A DNA stretch of 64,000 nucleotides from Auanema rhodensis (taxonomy: Eukaryota > Nematoda > Chromadorea > Rhabditida > Rhabditidae), in assembly GCA_964057225.1 (NCBI GenBank), contig OZ059896.1, forward strand, positions 18,720,501 through 18,784,500, given 5' to 3'. The position numbers and the translations under genes were made by a program. How positions within the stretch are numbered: position 1 is the first letter of the stretch; each line of letters begins with the position of its first letter. Positions 55,183 to 64,000 of the stretch are shown piece after piece. Below the pieces are notes generated by a model. The model was not told the DNA's origin. It saw only the letters and a program-made list of their open reading frames with translations, and searched no databases.

Positions 55183-55487
55183 TTATTTTTTGTTTTAAAA
55201 AAATCATTACCTGATAGTTTACATTTTTTATTCTGTATTATCTCATACAATTGAAAAAAATACTAGCAGTAAAACAAATGCAGTGATAATATTCTCGAAA
55301 ATGTTCCTATTCAGAGTGAGAAAGTATCAAAAATTGCCCGAAGGTTTTCTCATAAGGTACTAAAAGAAAAGTATTATTTCATATTATTATTTTTTCAGAC
55401 CTAGAATCGATAAAAAAAAATCAACTACATTTTAGTGAGTTACTAGGTTGGGTTATACAAATTGCCTAATTTGAATGCGATTTAAAT

Positions 55488-55560
55488 GGCCTTGTGGCCT
55501 AATGGATAAGGCGTCGGACTTCGGATCCGAAGATTGTAGGTTCGAGTCCTGCCAGGGTCG
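55488..55560 (+). tRNA. tRNA-Arg-TCG: tRNA-Arg (anticodon UCG)
   Basis: Unit 148 (55447-55823), class B' with attgcctaatttg head. Confidence 0.96.
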
Positions 55561-55864
55561 TTATTTTTTGTTTCAAAACAATCATTACCTGATAGTTTAC
55601 ATGTTTTATTCTATATTATCTCATACAATTGAAAAAAATACTAGCAGTAAAACAAATGCAGTGTTAATATTCTCGAGAATGTTCCTATTCAGAGTGAGAA
55701 AATATCGAAAATTTCCCGAAGGTTTTCTCATAAGGTACTAAAATAAAAGTATTATTTCATATTATTATTTTTTCAGACCTAGAATCGATAAAAAAAATTA
55801 ACTACATTTTAGTGAGTTACTGGGTTGGGTTATACAAATTGTCTAATTAGAATGCGATTTACAT

Positions 55865-55937
55865 GGCCTTGTGGTCTAATGGATAAGGCGTCGGATTTCG
55901 GATCCGAATGTTGTAGGTTCGAGTCCTGCCAGGGTTG
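55865..55937 (+). tRNA. tRNA-Arg-TCG: tRNA-Arg (anticodon UCG), U32 variant
   Basis: Unit 149 (55824-56200), class A with U32; private spacer base gcagtaatgat. Confidence 0.94.
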
Positions 55938-56241
55938 TTATTTTTTGTTTCAAAAAAATCATTACCTGATAGTTTACATGTTTTATGCTGTATTATCTCA
56001 TACAATTGAAAAAAATACTAGCAGTAAAACAAATGCAGTAATGATATTCTCGAGAATGTTCCTATTCAGAGTGAGAAAATATCAAAAATTTCAAGACGGT
56101 TTTCTCATAAGGTACTAAAATAAAAGTATTATTTCATATTATTATTTTTTCAGACCTAGAATCGATAAAAAAAATCAACTACATTTTAGTGAGTTACTAG
56201 GTTGGGTTATACAAATTGTCTAATTTGAATGCGATTTAAAT

Positions 56242-56314
56242 GGCCTTGTGGCCTAATGGATAAGGCGTCGGACTTCGGATCCGAAGATTGTAGGTTCGAG
56301 TCCTGCCAGGGTCG
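56242..56314 (+). tRNA. tRNA-Arg-TCG: tRNA-Arg (anticodon UCG)
   Basis: Unit 150 (56201-56577), class B. Confidence 0.96.
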
Positions 56315-56618
56315 TTATTTTTTGTTTCAAAACAATCATTACCTGATAGTTTACATGTTTTATTCTATATTATCTCATACAATTGAAAAAAATACTAGCA
56401 GTAAAACAAATGCAGTGTTAATATTCTCGAGAATGTTCCTATTCAGAGTGAGAAAATATCGAAAATTTCCCGAAGCTTTTCTCATAAGGTACTAAAATAA
56501 AAGTATTATTTCATATTATTATTTTTTCAGACCTAGAATCGATAAAAAAAATTAACTACATTTTAGTGAGTTACTGGGTTGGGTTATACAAATTGTCTAA
56601 TTAGAATGCGATTTACAT

Positions 56619-56691
56619 GGCCTTGTGGCCTGATGGATAAGGCGTCGGACTTCGGATCCGAAGATTTTAGGTTCGAGTCCTGTCAGGGTCG
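56619..56691 (+). tRNA. tRNA-Arg-TCG: tRNA-Arg (anticodon UCG), probably impaired (G14)
   Basis: Unit 151 (56578-56955), class C with U49/U65 and, only here, A14 changed to G (cctgatgg). A14 makes the near-universal reverse-Hoogsteen pair with U8 and is the conserved A of box A, so both folding and transcription should suffer. Probable pseudogene. Confidence 0.7.
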
Positions 56692-56996
56692 TTATTTTTT
56701 GTTTTAAAAAAATCATTACCTGATAGTTTACATTTTTTATTCTGTATTATCTCATACAATTGAAAAAAATACTAGCAGTAAAACAAATGCAGTGATAATA
56801 TTCTCGAAAATGTTCCTATTCAGAGTGAGAAAGTATCAAAAATTGCCCGAAGGTTTTCTCATAAGGTACTAAAAGAAAAGTATTATTTCATATTATTATT
56901 TTTTCAGACCTAGAATCGATAAAAAAAAATCAACTACATTTTAGTGAGTTACTAGGTTGGGTTATACAAATTGTCTAATTTGAATGCGATTTAAAT

Positions 56997-57069
56997 GGCC
57001 TTGTGGCCTAATGGATAAGGCGTCGGACTTCGGATCCGAAGATTGTAGGTTCGAGTCCTGCCAGGGTCG
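56997..57069 (+). tRNA. tRNA-Arg-TCG: tRNA-Arg (anticodon UCG)
   Basis: Unit 152 (56956-57332), class B'. Confidence 0.96.
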
Positions 57070-57373
57070 TTATTTTTTGTTTCAAAACAATCATTACCTG
57101 ATAGTTTACATGTTTTATTCTATATTATCTCATACAATTGAAAAAAATACTAGCAGTAAAACAAATGCAGTGTTAATATTCTCGAGAATGTTCCTATTCA
57201 GAGTGAGAAAATATCGAAAATTTCCCGAAGGTTTTCTCATAAGGTACTAAAATAAAAGTATTATTTCATATTATTATTTTTTCAGACCTAGAATCGATAA
57301 AAAAAATTAACTACATTTTAGTGAGTTACTGGGTTGGGTTATACAAATTGTCTAATTAGAATGCGATTTACAT

Positions 57374-57446
57374 GGCCTTGTGGTCTAATGGATAAGGCGT
57401 CGGACTTCGGATCCGAATGTTGTAGGTTCGAGTCCTGCCAGGGTTG
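57374..57446 (+). tRNA. tRNA-Arg-TCG: tRNA-Arg (anticodon UCG)
   Basis: Unit 153 (57333-57709), class A. Confidence 0.96.
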
Positions 57447-57750
57447 TTATTTTTTGTTTCAAAAAAATCATTACCTGATAGTTTACATGTTTTATGCTGT
57501 ATTATCTCATACAATTGAAAAAAATACTAGCAGTAAAACAAATGCAGTGATGATATTCTCGAGAATGTTCCTATTCAGAGTGAGAAAATATCAAAAATTT
57601 CAAGACGGTTTTCTCATAAGGTACTAAAATAAAAGTATTATTTCATATTATTATTTTTTCAGACCTAGAATCGATAAAAAAAATCAACTACATTTTAGTG
57701 AGTTACTAGGTTGGGTTATACAAATTGTCTAATTTGAATGCGATTTAAAT

Positions 57751-57823
57751 GGCCTTGTGGCCTAATGGATAAGGCGTCGGACTTCGGATCCGAAGATTGT
57801 AGGTTCGAGTCCTGCCAAGGTCG
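57751..57823 (+). tRNA. tRNA-Arg-TCG: tRNA-Arg (anticodon UCG), A68 variant
   Basis: Unit 154 (57710-58086), class H with G68 changed to A (gccaaggtc). This turns the U5-G68 wobble of the acceptor stem into a U-A pair, so pairing is kept. Confidence 0.95.
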
Positions 57824-58127
57824 TTATTTTTTGTTTCAAAAAAATCATTACCTGATAGTTTACATGTTTTATTCTGTATTATCTCATACAATTAAAAAAA
57901 TACTAGCAGTAAAACAAATGCAGTGATAATATTCTCGAAAATGTTCCTATTCAGAGTGAGAAAGTATCAAAAATTTCCCGAAGGTTTTCTCATAAGCTAC
58001 TAAAAGAAAAGTATTATTTCATATTATTATTTTTTCAGACCTAGAATCGATAAAAAAAAATCAACTACATTTTAGTGAGTTACTGGGTTGGGGTATACAA
58101 ATTGTCTAATTTGAATGCGATTTAAAT

Positions 58128-58200
58128 GGCCTTGTGGCCTAATGGATAAGGCGTCGGACTTCGGATCCGAAGATTGTAGGTTCGAGTCCTGCCAGGGTCG
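58128..58200 (+). tRNA. tRNA-Arg-TCG: tRNA-Arg (anticodon UCG)
   Basis: Unit 155 (58087-58463), class G'. Confidence 0.96.
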
Positions 58201-58504
58201 TTATTTTTTGTTTTAAAAAAATCATTACCTGATAGTTTACATTTTTTATTCTGTATTATCTCATACAATTGAAAAAAATACTAGCAGTAAAACAAATGCA
58301 GTGATAATATTCTCGAAAATGTTCCTATTCAGAGTGAGAAAGTATCAAAAATTGCCCGAAGGTTTTCTCATAAGGTACTAAAATAAAAGTATTATTTCAT
58401 ATTATTATTTTTTCAGACCTAGAATCGATAAAAAAAATTAACTACATTTTAGTGAGTTACTGGGTTGGGTTATACAAATTGTCTAATTAGAATGCGATTT
58501 ACAT

Positions 58505-58577
58505 GGCCTTGTGGTCTAATGGATAAGGCGTCGGACTTCGGATCCGAATGTTGTAGGTTCGAGTCCTGCCAGGGTTG
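58505..58577 (+). tRNA. tRNA-Arg-TCG: tRNA-Arg (anticodon UCG)
   Basis: Unit 156 (58464-58840), class A. Confidence 0.96.
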
Positions 58578-58881
58578 TTATTTTTTGTTTCAAAAAAATC
58601 ATTACCTGATAGTTTACATGTTTTATGCTGTATTATCTCATACAATTGAAAAAAATACTAGCAGTAAAACAAATGCAGTGATGATATTCTCGAGAATGTT
58701 CCTATTCAGAGTGAGAAAATATCAAAAATTTCAAGACGGTTTTCTCATAAGGTACTAAAATAAAAGTATTATTTCATATTATTATTTTTTCAGACCTAGA
58801 ATCGATAAAAAAAATCAACTACATTTTAGTGAGTTACTAGGTTGGGTTATACAAATTGTCTAATTTGAATGCGATTTAAAT

Positions 58882-58954
58882 GGCCTTGTGGCCTAATGGA
58901 TAAGGCGTCGGACTTCGGATCCGAAGATTGTAGGTTCGAGTCCTGCCAGGGTCG
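58882..58954 (+). tRNA. tRNA-Arg-TCG: tRNA-Arg (anticodon UCG)
   Basis: Unit 157 (58841-59217), class B. Confidence 0.96.
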
Positions 58955-59258
58955 TTATTTTTTGTTTCAAAACAATCATTACCTGATAGTTTACATGTTT
59001 TATTCTATATTATCTCATACAATTGAAAAAAATACTAGCAGTAAAACAAATGCAGTGTTAATATTCTCGAGAATGTTCCTATTCAGAGTGAGAAAATATC
59101 GAAAATTTCCCGAAGCTTTTCTCATAAGGTACTAAAATAAAAGTATTATTTCATATTATTATTTTTTCAGACCTAGAATCGATAAAAAAAATTAACTACA
59201 TTTTAGTGAGTTACTGGGTTGGGTTATACAAATTGTCTAATTAGAATGCGATTTAGAT

Positions 59259-59331
59259 GGCCTTGTGGTCTAATGGATAAGGCGTCGGACTTCGGATCCG
59301 AAGATTTTAGGTTCGAGTCCTGTCAGGGTCG
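59259..59331 (+). tRNA. tRNA-Arg-TCG: tRNA-Arg (anticodon UCG), T-stem mismatch
   Basis: Unit 158 (59218-59594), class D, U49/U65. Confidence 0.87.
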
Positions 59332-59635
59332 TTATTTTTTGTTTTAAAAAAATCATTACCTGATAGTTTACATTTTTTATTCTGTATTATCTCATACAAT
59401 TGAAAAAAATACTAGCAGTAAAACAAATGCAGTGTTAATATTCTCGAGAATGTTCCTATTCAGAGTGAGAAAATATCGAAAATTTCCCGAAGGTTTTCTC
59501 ATAAGGTACTAAAATAAAAGTATTATTTCATATTATTATTTTTTCAGACCTAGAATCGATAAAAAAAATTAACTACATTTTAGTGAGTTACTGGGTTGGG
59601 TTATACAAATTGTCTAATTAGAATGCGATTTACAT

Positions 59636-59708
59636 GGCCTTGTGGTCTAATGGATAAGGCGTCGGACTTCGGATCCGAATGTTGTAGGTTCGAGTCCTGC
59701 CAGGGTTG
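59636..59708 (+). tRNA. tRNA-Arg-TCG: tRNA-Arg (anticodon UCG)
   Basis: Unit 159 (59595-59971), class A. Confidence 0.96.
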
Positions 59709-60012
59709 TTATTTTTTGTTTCAAAAAAATCATTACCTGATAGTTTACATGTTTTATGCTGTATTATCTCATACAATTGAAAAAAATACTAGCAGTAAAA
59801 CAAATGCAGTGATGATATTCTCGAGAATGTTCCTATTCAGAGTGAGAAAATATCAAAAATTTCAAGACGGTTTTCTCATAAGGTACTAAAATAAAAGTAT
59901 TATTTCATATTATTATTTTTTCAGACCTAGAATCGATAAAAAAAATCAACTACATTTTAGTGAGTTACTAGGTTGGGTTATACAAATTGTCTAATTTGAA
60001 TGCGATTTAAAT

Positions 60013-60085
60013 GGCCTTGTGGCCTAATGGATAAGGCGTCGGACTTCGGATCCGAAGATTGTAGGTTCGAGTCCTGCCAGGGTCG
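60013..60085 (+). tRNA. tRNA-Arg-TCG: tRNA-Arg (anticodon UCG)
   Basis: Unit 160 (59972-60348), class B. Confidence 0.96.
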
Positions 60086-60389
60086 TTATTTTTTGTTTCA
60101 AAACAATCATTACCTGATAGTTTACATGTTTTATTCTATATTATCTCATACAATTGAAAAAAATACTAGCAGTAAAACAAATGCAGTGTTAATATTCTCG
60201 AGAATGTTCCTATTCAGAGTGAGAAAATATCGAAAATTTCCCGAAGCTTTTCTCATAAGGTACTAAAATAAAAGTATTATTTCATATTATTATTTTTTCA
60301 GACCTAGAATCGATAAAAAAAATTAACTACATTTTAGTGAGTTACTGGGTTGGGTTATACAAATTGTCTAATTAGAATGCGATTTACAT

Positions 60390-60462
60390 GGCCTTGTGGC
60401 CTAATGGATAAGGCGTCGGACTTCGGATCCGAAGATTTTAGGTTCGAGTCCTGTCAGGGTCG
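60390..60462 (+). tRNA. tRNA-Arg-TCG: tRNA-Arg (anticodon UCG), T-stem mismatch
   Basis: Unit 161 (60349-60726), class C, U49/U65. Confidence 0.88.
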
Positions 60463-60767
60463 TTATTTTTTGTTTTAAAAAAATCATTACCTGATAGTTT
60501 ACATTTTTTATTCTGTATTATCTCATACAATTGAAAAAAATACTAGCAGTAAAACAAATGCAGTGATAATATTCTCGAAAATGTTCCTATTCAGAGTGAG
60601 AAAGTATCAAAAATTGCCCGAAGGTTTTCTCATAAGGTACTAAAAGAAAAGTATTATTTCATATTATTATTTTTTCAGACCTAGAATCGATAAAAAAAAA
60701 TCAACTACATTTTAGTGAGTTACTAGGTTGGGTTATACAAATTGCCTAATTTGAATGCGATTTAAAT

Positions 60768-60840
60768 GGCCTTGTGGCCTAATGGATAAGGCGTCGGACT
60801 TCGGATCCGAAGATTGTAGGTTCGAGTCCTGCCAGGGTCG
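60768..60840 (+). tRNA. tRNA-Arg-TCG: tRNA-Arg (anticodon UCG)
   Basis: Unit 162 (60727-61103), class B' with attgcctaatttg head. Confidence 0.96.
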
Positions 60841-61144
60841 TTATTTTTTGTTTCAAAACAATCATTACCTGATAGTTTACATGTTTTATTCTATATTATC
60901 TCATACAATTGAAAAAAATACTAGCAGTAAAACAAATGCAGTGTTAATATTCTCGAGAATGTTCCTATTCAGAGTGAGAAAATATCGAAAATTTCCCGAA
61001 GGTTTTCTCATAAGGTACTAAAATAAAAGTATTATTTCATATTATTATTTTTTCAGACCTAGAATCGATAAAAAAAATTAACTACATTTTAGTGAGTTAC
61101 TGGGTTGGGTTATACAAATTGTCTAATTAGAATGCGATTTACAT

Positions 61145-61217
61145 GGCCTTGTGGTCTAATGGATAAGGCGTCGGATTTCGGATCCGAATGTTGTAGGTTC
61201 GAGTCCTGCCAGGGTTG
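61145..61217 (+). tRNA. tRNA-Arg-TCG: tRNA-Arg (anticodon UCG), U32 variant
   Basis: Unit 163 (61104-61480), class A with U32. Confidence 0.94.
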
Positions 61218-61521
61218 TTATTTTTTGTTTCAAAAAAATCATTACCTGATAGTTTACATGTTTTATGCTGTATTATCTCATACAATTGAAAAAAATACTA
61301 GCAGTAAAACAAATGCAGTGATGATATTCTCGAGAATGTTCCTATTCAGAGTGAGAAAATATCAAAAATTTCAAGACGGTTTTCTCATAAGGTACTAAAA
61401 TAAAAGTATTATTTCATATTATTATTTTTTCAGACCTAGAATCGATAAAAAAAATCAACTACATTTTAGTGAGTTACTAGGTTGGGTTATACAAATTGTC
61501 TAATTTGAATGCGATTTAAAT

Positions 61522-61594
61522 GGCCTTGTGGCCTAATGGATAAGGCGTCGGACTTCGGATCCGAAGATTGTAGGTTCGAGTCCTGCCAGGGTCG
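61522..61594 (+). tRNA. tRNA-Arg-TCG: tRNA-Arg (anticodon UCG)
   Basis: Unit 164 (61481-61857), class B'; stands where B-C-B' would be expected, so probably a B/B' crossover product. Confidence 0.96.
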
Positions 61595-61898
61595 TTATTT
61601 TTTGTTTCAAAACAATCATTACCTGATAGTTTACATGTTTTATTCTATATTATCTCATACAATTGAAAAAAATACTAGCAGTAAAACAAATGCAGTGTTA
61701 ATATTCTCGAGAATGTTCCTATTCAGAGTGAGAAAATATCGAAAATTTCCCGAAGGTTTTCTCATAAGGTACTAAAATAAAAGTATTATTTCATATTATT
61801 ATTTTTTCAGACCTAGAATCGATAAAAAAAATTAACTACATTTTAGTGAGTTACTGGGTTGGGTTATACAAATTGTCTAATTAGAATGCGATTTACAT

Positions 61899-61971
61899 GG
61901 CCTTGTGGTCTAATGGATAAGGCGTCGGACTTCGGATCCGAATGTTGTAGGTTCGAGTCCTGCCAGGGTTG
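61899..61971 (+). tRNA. tRNA-Arg-TCG: tRNA-Arg (anticodon UCG)
   Basis: Unit 165 (61858-62234), class A. Confidence 0.96.
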
Positions 61972-62275
61972 TTATTTTTTGTTTCAAAAAAATCATTACC
62001 TGATAGTTTACATGTTTTATGCTGTATTATCTCATACAATTGAAAAAAATACTAGCAGTAAAACAAATGCAGTGATGATATTCTCGAGAATGTTCCTATT
62101 CAGAGTGAGAAAATATCAAAAATTTCAAGACGGTTTTCTCATAAGGTACTAAAATAAAAGTATTATTTCATATTATTATTTTTTCAGACCTAGAATCGAT
62201 AAAAAAAATCAACTACATTTTAGTGAGTTACTAGGTTGGGTTATACAAATTGTCTAATTTGAATGCGATTTAAAT

Positions 62276-62348
62276 GGCCTTGTGGCCTAATGGATAAGGC
62301 GTCGGACTTCGGATCCGAAGATTGTAGGTTCGAGTCCTGCCAGGGTCG
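62276..62348 (+). tRNA. tRNA-Arg-TCG: tRNA-Arg (anticodon UCG)
   Basis: Unit 166 (62235-62611), class H. Confidence 0.96.
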
Positions 62349-62652
62349 TTATTTTTTGTTTCAAAAAAATCATTACCTGATAGTTTACATGTTTTATTCT
62401 GTATTATCTCATACAATTAAAAAAATACTAGCAGTAAAACAAATGCAGTGATAATATTCTCGAAAATGTTCCTATTCAGAGTGAGAAAGTATCAAAAATT
62501 TCCCGAAGGTTTTCTCATAAGCTACTAAAAGAAAAGTATTATTTCATATTATTATTTTTTCAGACCTAGAATCGATAAAAAAAAATCAACTACATTTTAG
62601 TGAGTTACTAGGTTGGGTTATACAAATTGTCTAATTTGAATGCGATTTAAAT

Positions 62653-62725
62653 GGCCTTGTGGCCTAATGGATAAGGCGTCGGACTTCGGATCCGAAGATT
62701 GTAGGTTCGAGTCCTGCCAGGGTCG
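62653..62725 (+). tRNA. tRNA-Arg-TCG: tRNA-Arg (anticodon UCG)
   Basis: Unit 167 (62612-62988), class B; follows H directly. Confidence 0.96.
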
Positions 62726-63029
62726 TTATTTTTTGTTTCAAAACAATCATTACCTGATAGTTTACATGTTTTATTCTATATTATCTCATACAATTGAAAA
62801 AAATACTAGCAGTAAAACAAATGCAGTGTTAATATTCTCGAGAATGTTCCTATTCAGAGTGAGAAAATATCGAAAATTTCCCGAAGCTTTTCTCATAAGG
62901 TACTAAAATAAAAGTATTATTTCATATTATTATTTTTTCAGACCTAGAATCGATAAAAAAAATTAACTACATTTTAGTGAGTTACTGGGTTGGGTTATAC
63001 AAATTGTCTAATTAGAATGCGATTTAGAT

Positions 63030-63102
63030 GGCCTTGTGGTCTAATGGATAAGGCGTCGGACTTCGGATCCGAAGATTTTAGGTTCGAGTCCTGTCAGGGT
63101 CG
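63030..63102 (+). tRNA. tRNA-Arg-TCG: tRNA-Arg (anticodon UCG), T-stem mismatch
   Basis: Unit 168 (62989-63365), class D, U49/U65. Confidence 0.87.
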
Positions 63103-63406
63103 TTATTTTTTGTTTTAAAAAAATCATTACCTGATAGTTTACATTTTTTATTCTGTATTATCTCATACAATTGAAAAAAATACTAGCAGTAAAACAAATG
63201 CAGTGTTAATATTCTCGAGAATGTTCCTATTCAGAGTGAGAAAATATCGAAAATTTCCCGAAGGTTTTCTCATAAGGTACTAAAATAAAAGTATTATTTC
63301 ATATTATTATTTTTTCAGACCTAGAATCGATAAAAAAAATTAACTACATTTTAGTGAGTTACTGGGTTGGGTTATACAAATTGTCTAATTAGAATGCGAT
63401 TTACAT

Positions 63407-63479
63407 GGCCTTGTGGTCTAATGGATAAGGCGTCGGACTTCGGATCCGAATGTTGTAGGTTCGAGTCCTGCCAGGGTTG
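63407..63479 (+). tRNA. tRNA-Arg-TCG: tRNA-Arg (anticodon UCG)
   Basis: Unit 169 (63366-63742), class A. Confidence 0.96.
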
Positions 63480-63783
63480 TTATTTTTTGTTTCAAAAAAA
63501 TCATTACCTGATAGTTTACATGTTTTATGCTGTATTATCTCATACAATTGAAAAAAATACTAGCAGTAAAACAAATGCAGTGATGATATTCTCGAGAATG
63601 TTCCTATTCAGAGTGAGAAAATATCAAAAATTTCAAGACGGTTTTCTCATAAGGTACTAAAATAAAAGTATTATTTCATATTATTATTTTTTCAGACCTA
63701 GAATCGATAAAAAAAATCAACTACATTTTAGTGAGTTACTAGGTTGGGTTATACAAATTGTCTAATTTGAATGCGATTTAAAT

Positions 63784-63856
63784 GGCCTTGTGGCCTAATG
63801 GATAAGGCGTCGGACTTCGGATCCGAAGATTGTAGGTTCGAGTCCTGCCAGGGTCG
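63784..63856 (+). tRNA. tRNA-Arg-TCG: tRNA-Arg (anticodon UCG)
   Basis: Unit 170 (63743-64000, cut by the window edge), class B; the tRNA itself is complete. Confidence 0.96.
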
Positions 63857-64000
63857 TTATTTTTTGTTTCAAAACAATCATTACCTGATAGTTTACATGT
63901 TTTATTCTATATTATCTCATACAATTGAAAAAAATACTAGCAGTAAAACAAATGCAGTGTTAATATTCTCGAGAATGTTCCTATTCAGAGTGAGAAAATA

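Larger units (their letters stand above)
53184..58463 (+). repeat. 14-unit higher-order segment, partly repeated from 58464
   Basis: Order is A-B-D, A-B-C-B', A-B-C-B', A-H-G'. From 58464 the same order starts again for eight units, then two units (B and C) are missing and the order resumes with B'-A-H at 61481-62611. The unit at 61481 is therefore the probable crossover product. Confidence 0.7.
1..64000 (+). repeat. Tandem array of about 170 tRNA-Arg(UCG) units, 377-378 bp each
   Basis: The phrase gttgggttatacaaattg recurs every 377 or 378 bases from base 1 to the right edge, always in the same orientation, giving 169 complete units and one partial unit (63743-64000). Unit bases 1-41 are 5' flank, 42-114 the tRNA and 115-377 the 3' spacer. 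Length varies almost only through an A8 or A9 run near the unit end; class H compensates A9 with a one-base deletion in an upstream A run. Classes A to H are defined by diagnostic bases in flank, tRNA and spacer. The last ~35 bases of a unit (tcaac...ctagg or ttaac...ctggg) usually go with the head of the next unit (aatttg or aattag), so the chosen boundary is arbitrary and the natural exchange unit may begin in that A-rich tail. No insertion of foreign sequence was seen anywhere in the array. Confidence 0.98.

Noticed and set aside
1-64000. CRISPR array
   Set aside because: Repeats are 377 bp with no unique spacers, the sequence carries a eukaryotic Pol III gene, and no cas-like gene is present.
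1-64000. tRNA-derived SINE family
   Set aside because: Units are strictly tandem and in phase, lack target-site duplications and 3' poly-A or simple-repeat tails, and the tRNA is intact with its own terminator. A SINE would be dispersed.
1-64000. Bacterial or phage tRNA cluster
   Set aside because: CCA is not encoded, the genes are identical isoacceptors with matching box A, box B and T6 signals, and there are no protein genes in 64 kb.

Overview
The whole 64 kb window is one uninterrupted head-to-tail tandem array. A 377-378 bp unit is repeated about 170 times (169 full units plus a 258 bp partial unit at the right edge), always on the + strand. The array runs off both ends of the window. 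Every unit carries one 73-nt tRNA-Arg gene with anticodon UCG, which reads CGA codons, at a fixed offset: unit bases 42-114. No protein-coding gene, rRNA, transposase or other gene type was found on either strand.

The organism is a eukaryote. The genes have internal Pol III box A and box B promoters, no encoded CCA, and a run of six T just downstream as a Pol III terminator. The tRNA core resembles invertebrate-animal tRNA-Arg(UCG) as I remember it, so an arthropod or another invertebrate is my best guess, with low certainty. The 304 bp spacer is very AT-rich.

Units fall into recurring sequence classes, used as labels below. A: D-stem U11, variable loop AUGUU, U72. B: C11, loop AGAUU, C72; B' is B with cccgaagg instead of cccgaagc in the spacer. 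C: U49/U65 mismatch in the T-stem, usually with an A9 tail and 378 bp long. D: C-like tRNA with U11, tagat 5' flank and a B-like spacer end. E: B-type tRNA with gaaaagaat and attcaaagtg spacer marks. F: U11 with a U49/C65 mismatch. G: B-like head with a U49/C65 mismatch; G' has an intact T-stem and a ggggtata head. H: B-type tRNA with a one-base spacer deletion and ataagctac. My counts are A 44, B/B' 60, C 22, D 11, E 10, F 7, G/G' 8, H 8.

The classes are arranged in nested higher-order repeats: A-B-C-B' (about 1.51 kb), A-B-D (1.13 kb), their 7-unit sum (2.64 kb), A-B-E-E-F blocks (about 1.89 kb), and a duplication of about 11 kb (12449-23762 and 27913-38849). Hybrid units and patchy markers point to repeated in-register unequal crossing-over and gene conversion.

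By region: 1-9431 is mostly A-B-C-B'/A-B-D; 9432-15843 brings in the E/F blocks; 15844-23762 is A-B-D, A-B-C-B' and A-H-G'; 23763-31307 is a second E/F-rich zone; 31308-38849 copies 16221-23762; 38850-50166 is A-B-C-B'/A-B-D with several hybrids; 50167-64000 mixes A-H-G' with A-B-D and A-B-C-B'. If even part of the array is active, it would be a very large gene dosage for one isoacceptor. About a quarter of the copies have a T-stem mismatch and a few have damaging changes, so some are probably weak or dead.
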